Notes: generated by a model from the letters alone, not told the origin. A stretch of 13,184 nt of DNA from an uncultured Elusimicrobiales bacterium (GCA_905235355.1 CAJOLM010000019.1:1-13184), one strand, 5' to 3'; positions 1 through 6,410 are shown, counted from the stretch's first letter. A program made the numbers and translations.

Positions 1-1
1 C

Positions 2-778
2 GGTATGGGGGCCGGGATTGTCAGCGCGCTGAACTATTGCCGCCAGCTGACTGATTCTCCATCTGAAATTGTTACCAACCGCGTCATCAATGTATCTAAA
101 ATTGAGCTGACGGAAAATGCCTCGCGCGGGCAGACTAATGTATACAACAAAAACTATTTATCCACCAATCATTTACTGCTTTTTTTGCTGACCCCGCTAG
201 CGGTATTTACGGCGTATTTTGCTGCGGATATCGTCGGGCTGTTTTTCCAACACGGACATTTTAATGCCTGGAACGCCGCCGATACCGTGGCCTTCCTGCG
301 GCCCATGATTTTTACGGTGATTTTAATGGTGCCCGCCGGATTGCAAAGCAATACCATTTCCGCGTGGCTGAAAATCAAAGAGTGCCTGCCCTATTCGCTG
401 ACGTCCAGTTTGGCATTTACATTGTCCGTGCTGGTGCTAATGCCACAGCTGGGGCCGTTTAGCTATCCGTATTTTGTAATGGGCGAGCTGGTTTTTAGTT
501 TTGTATTGGGATACTTTATGTTCCGCAAATACTTTCCGTTTGTCAATTATTTCCGCTCTTTCTGGGAGCTATTCCGTCTGCTCGCAATCAACGTGATCGC
601 ACTCGTGCCGGCGGCTGTTGTGCGGCTTGTGCTAGGCGATCATGGTCCGTTCTTAAATTTGCTGTTCTGCGGGTCTGTATATGTAGTAATTCTGCTGCTG
701 ATTTCGTATAGAAGTAAAGATCTGCAACTGTTTTTAAATACGACGGAACTTTCTACACTGTCCAAAAAATTATTTTAA
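2..778 (+). CDS. MurJ/MviN-type lipid-linked oligosaccharide flippase, C-terminal part (5' truncated by window)
   Basis: The reading frame is open to the left edge, so the true start lies outside; the ATG at 5 is probably internal. About 258 residues are present, roughly half of a usual MurJ/MviN protein (about 500 residues, 14 membrane helices). Family-like stretches are visible: an N-terminal GAGIVSALNYCRQL segment, then a membrane helix followed by FFQHGHFNAWNAADT, which matches the LLFxRGxFxxxDT region of MurJ. Several further hydrophobic helices follow. Members of this superfamily flip undecaprenyl-linked precursors (lipid II or O-antigen/glycan units) across the inner membrane. Neighbouring glycosyltransferase genes fit an envelope polysaccharide role, so it could be a glycan flippase rather than the essential lipid II flippase. 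The stop codon overlaps the end of the convergent gene by 9 bases, leaving no room for a terminator. Confidence 0.75.
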   Translation, partial: GMGAGIVSALNYCRQLTDSPSEIVTNRVINVSKIELTENASRGQTNVYNKNYLSTNHLLLFLLTPLAVFTAYFAADIVGLFFQHGHFNAWNAADTVAFLRPMIFTVILMVPAGLQSNTISAWLKIKECLPYSLTSSLAFTLSVLVLMPQLGPFSYPYFVMGELVFSFVLGYFMFRKYFPFVNYFRSFWELFRLLAINVIALVPAAVVRLVLGDHGPFLNLLFCGSVYVVILLLISYRSKDLQLFLNTTELSTLSKKLF

Positions 779-1978
779 CTCTTCTTGCACTGCGCTCATC
801 ATCATTTGCGGGGTTACCGCATCTAAATTTTTACAGGAAGGATAACCGCACAAGCAGGTGGTATACCATTTTGGACCGCCCACCCACATACAATACTCAC
901 AGTTTTTAACAAATACTGCGCGGTTTTTCTTTTGGCCAAAGAAATCGGGTGACGTATGCGCGCAAAAGAAAACAGCCTTCGTTTTCAGCCAACGCGTCAG
1001 CTGTACAAAGCCGCTCTCTCCGTCTATATGCAATTGCGCATTATCAATAATAGCCGCAATGTCTGTCAGCTGCGTTTTACGCGTTAAACAGACATCCACA
1101 AAATCAAATACCGGGCTGACCGGGCCGCCTAATTGCACTACGAGCGTGTCCGGGTAGAAGGCTTTAAACAGGCGGACAAATTCGCGCCAGGTTTCGTCGG
1201 GCCAGCATTTAAGCGGATGGCGCCCGCGCAGGTCTGCATTTACATTGATGCCGCTATGAATGGTGATATATTTTTTGCCCGTGAGGCCAAATTTATCTAA
1301 CACTTTCGGGTCGCGCAGAGAAAGAGGCAATAAGCCCGTTTCATAGACATTAAAATCTACCGCGCCCAAGTACCGCTGGCCTTCTATTTGCTGGGCTTTG
1401 TGATGATACATAAACCGCCCCAGCACATCATCACACATATAATTATCCTGCACCAAATAACCTAATTTTTCCTGACGGCGCAGCCCTTCTGCCAGCACCG
1501 GCTCTATTTCCGGCGCCAGCTGATGCACGCGCTTTTGGTTAATATGCACGGTACGGAAAGACAAGCACACTTCAAAGGCCAGGTCATAACGATACCACAG
1601 CGGATTTTGCCCGCCGCCCAAATGGACATTTTGCGCGTCTTGCTCAAAAAGCATTTGTGACGCGCCCGGTGTTTGGCAATAATAGTAAAATACGGCGTTT
1701 GGTAATTTTTTGCGCCAGGCCTGCACACATACACGCTGCGCGGCAATATCCCCAATGCCGCCGCGCAAATGCCAATACACGTGCAGCCGGTTATCCTTTG
1801 CCGGACCTTTCACGAAATAGGAAAGCAAACGCCGCCGCCATTGCCACCAGATTTTATTGCGCAAGTTGCGATAGGCAAATGCCCAACGCACCACGCGGCA
1901 ATCCCGGCCGTGCAGCTCCAAAAATGTTTCCAGTTCCGCCAGCTCTACGCGTGTGGCGTCGCTCTCCCAATCAATCAT
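770..1978 (-). CDS. Glycosyltransferase family 9 (heptosyltransferase-like) protein
   Basis: This 402-residue protein has a GT-B fold layout. The N-terminal half has a nucleotide-sugar-transferase-like GGIGD motif (about residues 73-77). The C-terminal half carries GT9 hallmarks: YITIHSGINVNADLRGRHPL (about 237-256), VVQLGG (280-285), and LHIDGESGFVQL followed by HTSPDFFG (about 317-348), as in ADP-heptose:LPS heptosyltransferases. The tail is cysteine-rich (C360, C363, C375, C377, C382), a pattern seen in some GT9-like proteins and possibly metal binding. It probably adds a sugar to an LPS core or other envelope glycan at the inner face of the cytoplasmic membrane; donor and acceptor cannot be read from sequence. 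Its ATG overlaps the TGA of the upstream GT4 gene (ATGA), with GAGGA just before it, so the pair should be translationally coupled. Confidence 0.8.
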   Translation of the reverse strand: MIDWESDATRVELAELETFLELHGRDCRVVRWAFAYRNLRNKIWWQWRRRLLSYFVKGPAKDNRLHVYWHLRGGIGDIAAQRVCVQAWRKKLPNAVFYYYCQTPGASQMLFEQDAQNVHLGGGQNPLWYRYDLAFEVCLSFRTVHINQKRVHQLAPEIEPVLAEGLRRQEKLGYLVQDNYMCDDVLGRFMYHHKAQQIEGQRYLGAVDFNVYETGLLPLSLRDPKVLDKFGLTGKKYITIHSGINVNADLRGRHPLKCWPDETWREFVRLFKAFYPDTLVVQLGGPVSPVFDFVDVCLTRKTQLTDIAAIIDNAQLHIDGESGFVQLTRWLKTKAVFFCAHTSPDFFGQKKNRAVFVKNCEYCMWVGGPKWYTTCLCGYPSCKNLDAVTPQMMMSAVQEELK

Positions 1979-2973
1979 GCTTCCTCAAAAAATGCAGCAA
2001 ATACTTCAAACGGGAAACGGTCGCGCATTTTGGCCGCTTCCACCGCCAGGCCCACGCGTTTGCCCCAGTTGACCATCAGCTCATCTAAAGCAGCTTGCAA
2101 AGCGTCGGCTTGCTCACCAGCTACCAACAACCCGTTGGCAGCGTCCAACAGTTCAGCTGCGCCGGACTGCTCAGTAGCAATCACAGGCAGTTTGCTGGCC
2201 ATGGCGTCTAATAATTGGTCTAAATTTGCCGCCTGACGAACAGGGCTGATAAAAATATCTGCCCGGCGCATCAGGTCATGCAAATCTGCTTCCGCACCGA
2301 CCAGCTCGGTGCTCTCTTGCAAATGATGTTTAGTAATAAATTTCTTAAACGTCGTTTTGCCCGCGCCTTCCCCTACAATGGTCAAGTGCCACGTCGGATG
2401 CAAGACAGATAGCTGCTTCCACACGTTTAACAGAGTATCTATACCGCCTTCTTTGCCCAAGGGCCCGGCAGCCAGTAAATTGTTATCTTTTTTAAAGCAG
2501 GCTGGACGGTAGCCGTGGTCATGCTCTACCCACACCGCCGGATTTTTCACCCGGATAGCGTTGGAGCTGTAGAGTTTTTTATCCAGTGCTTTTTCCCCGG
2601 TGCCGATTACAATTACTTTGTGGGCTTTTTTAAGTAATGTCTTTTTATTTTTTACCGGCTTTTCTTCCTTCAAATTCTCCGGCTCACAATAAATATACGG
2701 CAGCTTGGCAGTTGCGGCAGCTTCACACGCCAGCAAAGACCCCAGCGAAATAACGCGCTGTACTTTTTCTTTCTGAAAAGTTTTAGCTAAAGTGGCTGCT
2801 TTAGCGGCGGGAGCTAGATTAATGGTTTTCACGCAAGCGTGCGCCGGCAACGCAGTTTTAAGACCTGCCAGCAGCACTTCTTGTCCGTTTTCTTGCAGCA
2901 CACGTGCCAAACGCGCCCCCAAACGGCGCGCGGCAAATTGTTTATGATTTCCCAGCACAATGATTTGTTTCAT
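1975..2973 (-). CDS. Glycosyltransferase family 4 (GT-B) protein with a degenerate EX7E motif
   Basis: This 332-residue protein is a two-domain GT-B glycosyltransferase. The N-terminal Rossmann domain begins IIVLGNH. The C-terminal half reads like GT4: a K-x-GGIDTLLNVW helix (about 174-185), LTIVGEGAG (197-205), ELVGAEADLHDLMRRADIFISP (about 223-244), and LLDAMASKLPVIATEQSG (254-271). The usual catalytic EX7E pair is not intact: the positions appear to be A248 and D256. It may still transfer sugar, or may use a different acceptor mode. The family assignment is solid but the substrate is unknown. A strong AGGAG at 2978-2982 precedes the ATG. It is the first gene of a two-gene operon with the GT9 gene and lies next to a flippase gene, which suggests LPS or capsule assembly. 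Confidence 0.8.
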   Translation of the reverse strand: MKQIIVLGNHKQFAARRLGARLARVLQENGQEVLLAGLKTALPAHACVKTINLAPAAKAATLAKTFQKEKVQRVISLGSLLACEAAATAKLPYIYCEPENLKEEKPVKNKKTLLKKAHKVIVIGTGEKALDKKLYSSNAIRVKNPAVWVEHDHGYRPACFKKDNNLLAAGPLGKEGGIDTLLNVWKQLSVLHPTWHLTIVGEGAGKTTFKKFITKHHLQESTELVGAEADLHDLMRRADIFISPVRQAANLDQLLDAMASKLPVIATEQSGAAELLDAANGLLVAGEQADALQAALDELMVNWGKRVGLAVEAAKMRDRFPFEVFAAFFEEA

Positions 2974-3012
2974 TTTTCTCCTCTTTTATTTCCCTAATAA
3001 GATATCCTATAA

Positions 3013-3018
3013 ATTGTA
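3013..3018 (-). promoter_or_regulatory. Possible -10 box for the glycosyltransferase operon
   Basis: On the minus strand TACAAT lies about 40 bases upstream of the GT4 ATG and just after the tRNA terminator. A T-rich stretch lies upstream but there is no convincing -35. The call rests on its position between a terminator and an operon start. Confidence 0.3.
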
Positions 3019-3034
3019 CATAAAAATGCAGGCA

Positions 3035-3063
3035 CAAAAAAACCGCCCTGTTTCAAGGCGGTT
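3035..3063 (-). terminator. Rho-independent terminator of the initiator tRNA gene
   Basis: On the minus strand a 7-bp stem AACCGCC/GGCGGTT (3057-3063 with 3041-3047) with a 9-base loop is followed by a T-run (complement of 3036-3042). It begins about 10 bases past the 3' end of the tRNA, so it ends that transcript and insulates the glycosyltransferase operon. Confidence 0.88.
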
Positions 3064-3073
3064 ATAAAATCTA

Positions 3074-3147
3074 TTGCGGGGACTGGATTTGAACCAGTGA
3101 TCTCAAGGTTATGGGCCTTGCGAGATACCAGGCTTCTCTACCCCGCA
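3074..3147 (-). tRNA. Initiator tRNA-Met (anticodon CAT)
   Basis: The minus strand folds into a full cloverleaf. The acceptor stem is TGCGGGG/CCCCGCA, the D stem GAGA/TCTC with loop AGCCTGGTA, the anticodon stem CAAGG/CCTTG with loop CCCATAA, and the T arm ACTGG-TTCAAAT-CCAGT, with discriminator A; CCA is not encoded. Initiator identity is supported by the A11:U24 pair, the fMet-like AGCCTGGTA D-loop and a weak U1:A72 end pair. Deviations from the classic form: the 29:41 pair is A-U, so only two of the three G-C pairs of the anticodon stem are kept, and position 33 is C, where U is nearly universal in bacterial tRNAs. It has its own promoter upstream and terminator downstream. Confidence 0.93.
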
Positions 3148-3152
3148 CATCT

Positions 3153-3181
3153 ATTATATCAAATTGATAAGCAGGGCGCAA
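3153..3181 (-). promoter_or_regulatory. Sigma70-type promoter of the initiator tRNA
   Basis: On the minus strand TTGCGC (3176-3181), a 17-base spacer and a perfect TATAAT (3153-3158). Only 5 bases separate the -10 box from the mature tRNA 5' end at 3147, so the start site must fall at or within a base or two of the tRNA itself. Confidence 0.8.
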
Positions 3182-3195
3182 ATTTATCCCCCTTT

Positions 3196-4563
3196 TTAGG
3201 CCGTGATGCGGATGTTTTTCCATTTACCGCACCAAAAGCGCACCAGCATAAATACCGCCGTCAGCCCGGCATAAAAGGTCAGCCAACTCCACACCCAAAA
3301 CACGTCTGCGTGTAATTTATATACAATCACCCACGTGCCCGGGATAAGCAGCCCCCACGCACAAAAAAGCATGACCTTCATAAAATAGCGCGTATCTCCG
3401 GCCCCGCGCAACGCTTCGCCAAAAATAAGATACGTTGCATCACACAGCACAAACAAGCTAATCAGTTTGACAAGCGGCAGGGCTTTGTCCATAATCTCTG
3501 CGGCATTGGCAGAATTAGGCGCGATAAACAGCCCGATAAAAAAACCCGACGCGCAAAAAAATGCCACCGCCACCACCATCGCATAACTGTAGCCCAGCCT
3601 GCACGCATTTTTGACCACCTGCACGCTTAAATCCGGGCGGTTCAGCCCCTGGTATTTGCTCACCAGAATTTGTATCCCCATGCCAAGCCCCAGCACCACC
3701 GTAAACACCACCGGCTGCATGGACATGACAATGTTGCTCGCCTGCAAAGAAACCACGCTGATATTGCCCACCATAAAGGTAAATAAAGTAAAAGATACCA
3801 CGTCCAGCAAATAGCCAAAGCCGTTTGGCACGCCAAAGCGCACCATGCGCTCAAAAATGGGCTTATAAAATCCCGCCAGTTTGGCTAATTTAAATTGCTT
3901 GCAGGCCGACGAGCTAAATACCAGCCAGGCAAATAACAGCGTCATCGCGCCATAGCCCAGCACCGTCGCCCACGCGGCCCCTTTGACCCCCATAGGAGCA
4001 AGGCCCAGCTTGCCAAAAATTAAAATATAGTCCAAGATAATGTTGATTAAATTGCCGCCCAAAACGCCCCACATGACAATTTTTGTTTTGCCTTGCCCGC
4101 TAAAAAAACTAGCCAGCACATTATTGACTACGGAAAAACTGCCGAACAAATTGATAATCGTAAAATACTGTACTTCTAAAGGCGTGACCGCCGGGCCATG
4201 CGCAAATGCGCGCAGCAGCATATTACCAAACGGAGTTAAGGCCGCCAGTAGTCCGGCTGATATAACCGACAGCAAAATGCCCTGCCAAAAGGAAACGCTG
4301 ACGGAAGCAAATTTCTTTTGCCCGTAATATTGTGAAACAAATACTCCGGTGTAACTGGCTAGTCCGACAAATACGGAAGCAAAGGTCATGGTCAGCAGTC
4401 CCGCCGGCACGCACGCTGCCAGCGCGTCATGGCTGTACCAGGATAAAAACATGCGGTCCACAAATTGCATCAGCACTTGCGCGCCCATGGTGACAATCAG
4501 CGGATAAGATAAAAGCCACAATTCTTGTAAGGAAGCTTGCCGGACTTGTTTGCTTGCAGACAT
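3196..4563 (-). CDS. MATE-family multidrug/Na+ (or H+) antiporter
   Basis: This 455-residue membrane protein has about 12 hydrophobic helices in two similar halves, as is usual for MATE transporters. The N-terminal region ELWLLSYPLIVTMGAQVLMQ followed by FVDRMFLSWYS matches the first-helix signature of NorM/DinF-type pumps. The segment after helix 2 (GLASYTGVFVSQYYGQKK) corresponds to the conserved GxxxxVSQxxGA region, and GEALRGAGDTRY (about residues 391-402) matches the late ALRGxGDT motif. Such proteins export cationic drugs or metabolites in exchange for Na+ or H+; the substrate is not predictable. The start is set by GGAG (4571-4574) 7 bases before the ATG. Upstream, the terminator of the cold-shock gene ends only 3 bases before this ribosome site and no separate promoter is visible, so expression may depend on read-through. 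Confidence 0.9.
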   Translation of the reverse strand: MSASKQVRQASLQELWLLSYPLIVTMGAQVLMQFVDRMFLSWYSHDALAACVPAGLLTMTFASVFVGLASYTGVFVSQYYGQKKFASVSVSFWQGILLSVISAGLLAALTPFGNMLLRAFAHGPAVTPLEVQYFTIINLFGSFSVVNNVLASFFSGQGKTKIVMWGVLGGNLINIILDYILIFGKLGLAPMGVKGAAWATVLGYGAMTLLFAWLVFSSSACKQFKLAKLAGFYKPIFERMVRFGVPNGFGYLLDVVSFTLFTFMVGNISVVSLQASNIVMSMQPVVFTVVLGLGMGIQILVSKYQGLNRPDLSVQVVKNACRLGYSYAMVVAVAFFCASGFFIGLFIAPNSANAAEIMDKALPLVKLISLFVLCDATYLIFGEALRGAGDTRYFMKVMLFCAWGLLIPGTWVIVYKLHADVFWVWSWLTFYAGLTAVFMLVRFWCGKWKNIRITA

Positions 4564-4577
4564 GATTTTGCTCCGTT

Positions 4578-4606
4578 AAAAAACCCGCACCCTGAGGCGC
4601 GGGTTT
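4578..4606 (-). terminator. Rho-independent terminator after the cold-shock gene, abutting the MATE ribosome site
   Basis: On the minus strand an 8-bp stem AAACCCGC/GCGGGTTT (4599-4606 with 4581-4588), a 10-base loop, and a six-T run ending at 4578. It starts about 20 bases after the csp stop codon. The Shine-Dalgarno GGAG of the next gene begins just 3 bases further on. Confidence 0.85.
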
Positions 4607-4627
4607 GAAAAGTCTAAAAAATAAAAG

Positions 4628-4831
4628 TTATTTTTTAACGACTTTCACGGCTTTCGGGCCTTTTTCGGATTCAACAACTTCGAATTCTACTTCTTGGCCT
4701 TCGGCTAAGGTTTTGAAACCGTCACCCTGAATTTCTTGGTAGTGCACAAAGAGATCTTTAGAACCGTCTTCGGGCGTGATAAAACCATAACCTTTTTGGT
4801 CGTTAAACCATTTTACTTTTCCATTTGCCAT
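4628..4831 (-). CDS. Cold-shock domain protein (CspA family)
   Basis: A 67-residue single cold-shock domain of normal length. GKVKWFNDQKGYGFI contains RNP1 (KGYGFI, about residues 13-18), and DLFVHYQEI contains RNP2 (LFVHY, about 27-31). The usual VHFSAI is here VHYQEI. These small OB-fold proteins bind single-stranded RNA and DNA in the cytoplasm, act as RNA chaperones and in E. coli can act as transcription antiterminators. A spaced AAGGAAG lies about 12 bases before the ATG. An extended -10 promoter lies about 60 bases upstream, and the short 5' UTR begins with a hairpin. Divergent from ftcD. Confidence 0.96.
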   Translation of the reverse strand: MANGKVKWFNDQKGYGFITPEDGSKDLFVHYQEIQGDGFKTLAEGQEVEFEVVESEKGPKAVKVVKK

Positions 4832-4859
4832 TTTACTTTTTACTTCCTTATTTGATATC

Positions 4860-4884
4860 AGATACCTAAACTTAATAAGTATCT
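4860..4884 (-). promoter_or_regulatory. Hairpin at the predicted 5' end of the csp mRNA
   Basis: AGATAC/GTATCT forms a 6-bp stem around a 13-base AT-rich interior that allows two more pairs. The predicted transcription start (about 7 bases past the -10 box) is near 4884, so the mRNA would begin with this stem-loop. Possible roles are mRNA stability or temperature response. Confidence 0.4.
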
Positions 4885-4890
4885 ACAGTT

Positions 4891-4916
4891 ATTATAGCAT
4901 AACTTTTTCAAGTCAA
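4891..4916 (-). promoter_or_regulatory. Extended -10 promoter of the cold-shock gene
   Basis: On the minus strand TGCTATAAT (4891-4899) is a perfect extended -10 box. TTGACT lies 14 bases further upstream (4911-4916), closer than the usual 17, so the TG extension probably does most of the work. The element is back to back with the ftcD -10 box. Confidence 0.75.
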
Positions 4917-4931
4917 CACGAATTTTTTGTA

Positions 4932-4937
4932 TATAAT
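4932..4937 (+). promoter_or_regulatory. -10 box of ftcD, positioned for a leaderless mRNA
   Basis: TATAAT is followed by six bases and then the ATG at 4944, so the expected start site coincides with the A of the start codon. No Shine-Dalgarno sequence and no good -35 are present. The layout matches those at 9081-9086 and 12170-12175. Confidence 0.7.
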
Positions 4938-4943
4938 ACTTTT

Positions 4944-5906
4944 ATGGCATACATAGAGGCAGTACCTAATATATCCGAAGGCAAAGACACTCGTGTGCTG
5001 CAAGCACTTGCCGAGCAGTTGCGAGGCGCGGCGGATGTGCAACTGCTCCACGTGGATCCCAATCCGGCTGCCACCCGCACGGTGTTTACCCTGGTTGGAG
5101 AGCCGCAAGCCGTGTGCGTGGCTTTGTTTGATTTTATTTCGCTAGCTACCCGGCTGATTGATATGCGCGCGCAACACGGCGTACACCCGCGCTTGGGCGC
5201 AGTAGATGTATGCCCGTTAATTCCGCTCAAAGACATTTCGCTTACGCAAACGGCGCAGCTGGCGCGGCAGTTGGGCGAGCGCGTGGGGCAAGAATTACAC
5301 GTGCCTGTTTATTTGTATGAAGCCGCCGCTACGGACGCGGCGCGAAAAAATTTAGCCGATATTAGGCGCGGCGAATATGAAAGTTTGCCCGCTAAACTGC
5401 GCGCTTTGCCGCCGGATTTCGGACCGCATACCTGGGACCAGCACACGCAAAAAACCGGGGCTTGCGTAATCGGCGCGCGGGATTTTTTAATTGCGTTTAA
5501 TATTAATCTAAACACGCGTGACACGCAGCCCGCCAAACAAATCGCCGCAGCTATCCGGGAGAAATCCGGCGGCTTAAAAGGCGTCAAAGCCATTGGCTGG
5601 TATGTGGAAAATTTTGACCGTGCACAAGTATCGTGCAATATTACAGATTTTCGCGCCGCGCCGCTCGCGCTGGTATTTGAAACCATACAAAAACATGCGC
5701 AGCAATTGGGGCTGCGCGCGACAGGCTGCGAGCTGGTGGGCCTCCTTCCGCTAGAGGCTATTTTGGCAGCAGGCCGCCATTACGCCCCCGCCGAAACGGA
5801 CCCGCACGCGCTCATACAAGCCGCTATAAAAGGGCTTAACTTATGTGAAGTTAAACCCTTTGAGCCAACAGAACAAATTTTGGAGTATAAAATTACATCT
5901 TTTTAG
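4944..5906 (+). CDS. ftcD: Glutamate formimidoyltransferase (FtcD transferase domain)
   Basis: This 320-residue cytoplasmic enzyme contains the N-terminal and C-terminal subdomains of formimidoyltransferase without the cyclodeaminase domain fused to it in animals. It begins with the family signature EAVPNISEGKD (residues 5-15). HVDPNPAATRTVFTLVGEP (about 36-54) and HGVHPRLGAVDVCPLIPL (78-95) follow; H81 aligns with the catalytic histidine of the mammalian enzyme (from memory of the family). NINLNTRD (about 187-194) and GLKGVKAIGWYVE (about 211-223) belong to the second subdomain. The reaction moves the formimino group of N-formimino-L-glutamate to tetrahydrofolate, the last step of one histidine degradation route, and feeds one-carbon metabolism. 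No other hut gene lies nearby. The start is chosen because the family signature begins here and the -10 box is just upstream; there is no ribosome site. Confidence 0.93.
   Translation: MAYIEAVPNISEGKDTRVLQALAEQLRGAADVQLLHVDPNPAATRTVFTLVGEPQAVCVALFDFISLATRLIDMRAQHGVHPRLGAVDVCPLIPLKDISLTQTAQLARQLGERVGQELHVPVYLYEAAATDAARKNLADIRRGEYESLPAKLRALPPDFGPHTWDQHTQKTGACVIGARDFLIAFNINLNTRDTQPAKQIAAAIREKSGGLKGVKAIGWYVENFDRAQVSCNITDFRAAPLALVFETIQKHAQQLGLRATGCELVGLLPLEAILAAGRHYAPAETDPHALIQAAIKGLNLCEVKPFEPTEQILEYKITSF
5829..5861 (-). terminator. Inverted repeat in the ftcD 3' end, possible terminator for the convergent pilin transcript
   Basis: AAAGGG-C-TTAACTT, a 5-base loop, then AAGTTAA-A-CCCTTT: 13 paired positions with one internal mismatch, lying inside the ftcD coding sequence. 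Read on the minus strand the stem is followed by TTTTAT, which suits termination of the pilin mRNA arriving from 5920. On the plus strand no T-run follows. No other terminator is visible between the two convergent genes, whose stops are 13 bases apart. Confidence 0.4.
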
Positions 5907-5919
5907 GTGCGTGGTAAAT

Positions 5920-6384
5920 TTATTGTTTCCGATAACAGTGGCAGCCATCGTCACCACAACCGTTATACCAGGTTTTAGTGCCCATTTCCAGCGCGCATAA
6001 ATCATCTGCCATATAATTTGTAGCCGGATAGCTACAACAAATCTGCTTTCCACTATTAAGATTTTCTTCCAAACCTGCGATGGGTATATTCTTGTTGTCC
6101 TTCCATTGACATAATGTCCAATAATTATTCCCCGACACATATCCACAATGCACCCCGTTAACTTGCGGAACAGCTATATCCAAATCATCATTATTGTTAG
6201 TATAAGAGCCGTTGGCCATATAGTACGCTTTTTGGGCTTTGACAAATGCATTATTATACACCACCAGCTGCACAAATTTTGCGCGCATCACCGCCTTTTG
6301 ATACTGCGGCAACGCAATGGCGGCAAGTATGCCAATAATAAGTACAACAACTAATAATTCAATGAGCGTGAACGCCTGTTTCAT
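5920..6384 (-). CDS. Type IV pilin / pseudopilin, cysteine-rich
   Basis: A 154-residue prepilin with a very short leader: MKQA then FTLIELLVVVLIIGILAAIALP. Prepilin peptidase should cut after A4, giving mature Phe1 and the conserved Glu5 (E9 of the precursor), followed by the N-terminal assembly helix. The rest is a small globular head with eight cysteines (C80, C92, C116, C117, C130, C143, C148, C150), enough for several disulfides and more than a typical pilin. It should be inserted in the inner membrane and assembled into a pilus or pseudopilus; no assembly ATPase, platform or secretin gene is in the window. AGGAG (6393-6397) lies 8 bases before the ATG. It is expressed from a dedicated promoter with a homopolymer spacer and a long structured 5' UTR. 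Confidence 0.9.
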   Translation of the reverse strand: MKQAFTLIELLVVVLIIGILAAIALPQYQKAVMRAKFVQLVVYNNAFVKAQKAYYMANGSYTNNNDDLDIAVPQVNGVHCGYVSGNNYWTLCQWKDNKNIPIAGLEENLNSGKQICCSYPATNYMADDLCALEMGTKTWYNGCGDDGCHCYRKQ

Positions 6385-6410
6385 ATTATTTTCTCCTCTT
6401 CTAAATATAC

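Noticed and set aside
4831..4943. Riboswitch in the csp-ftcD intergenic region
   Set aside because: The ftcD mRNA appears leaderless, so no 5' UTR exists to hold one. The csp leader is only about 50 bases and shows a single small stem-loop.
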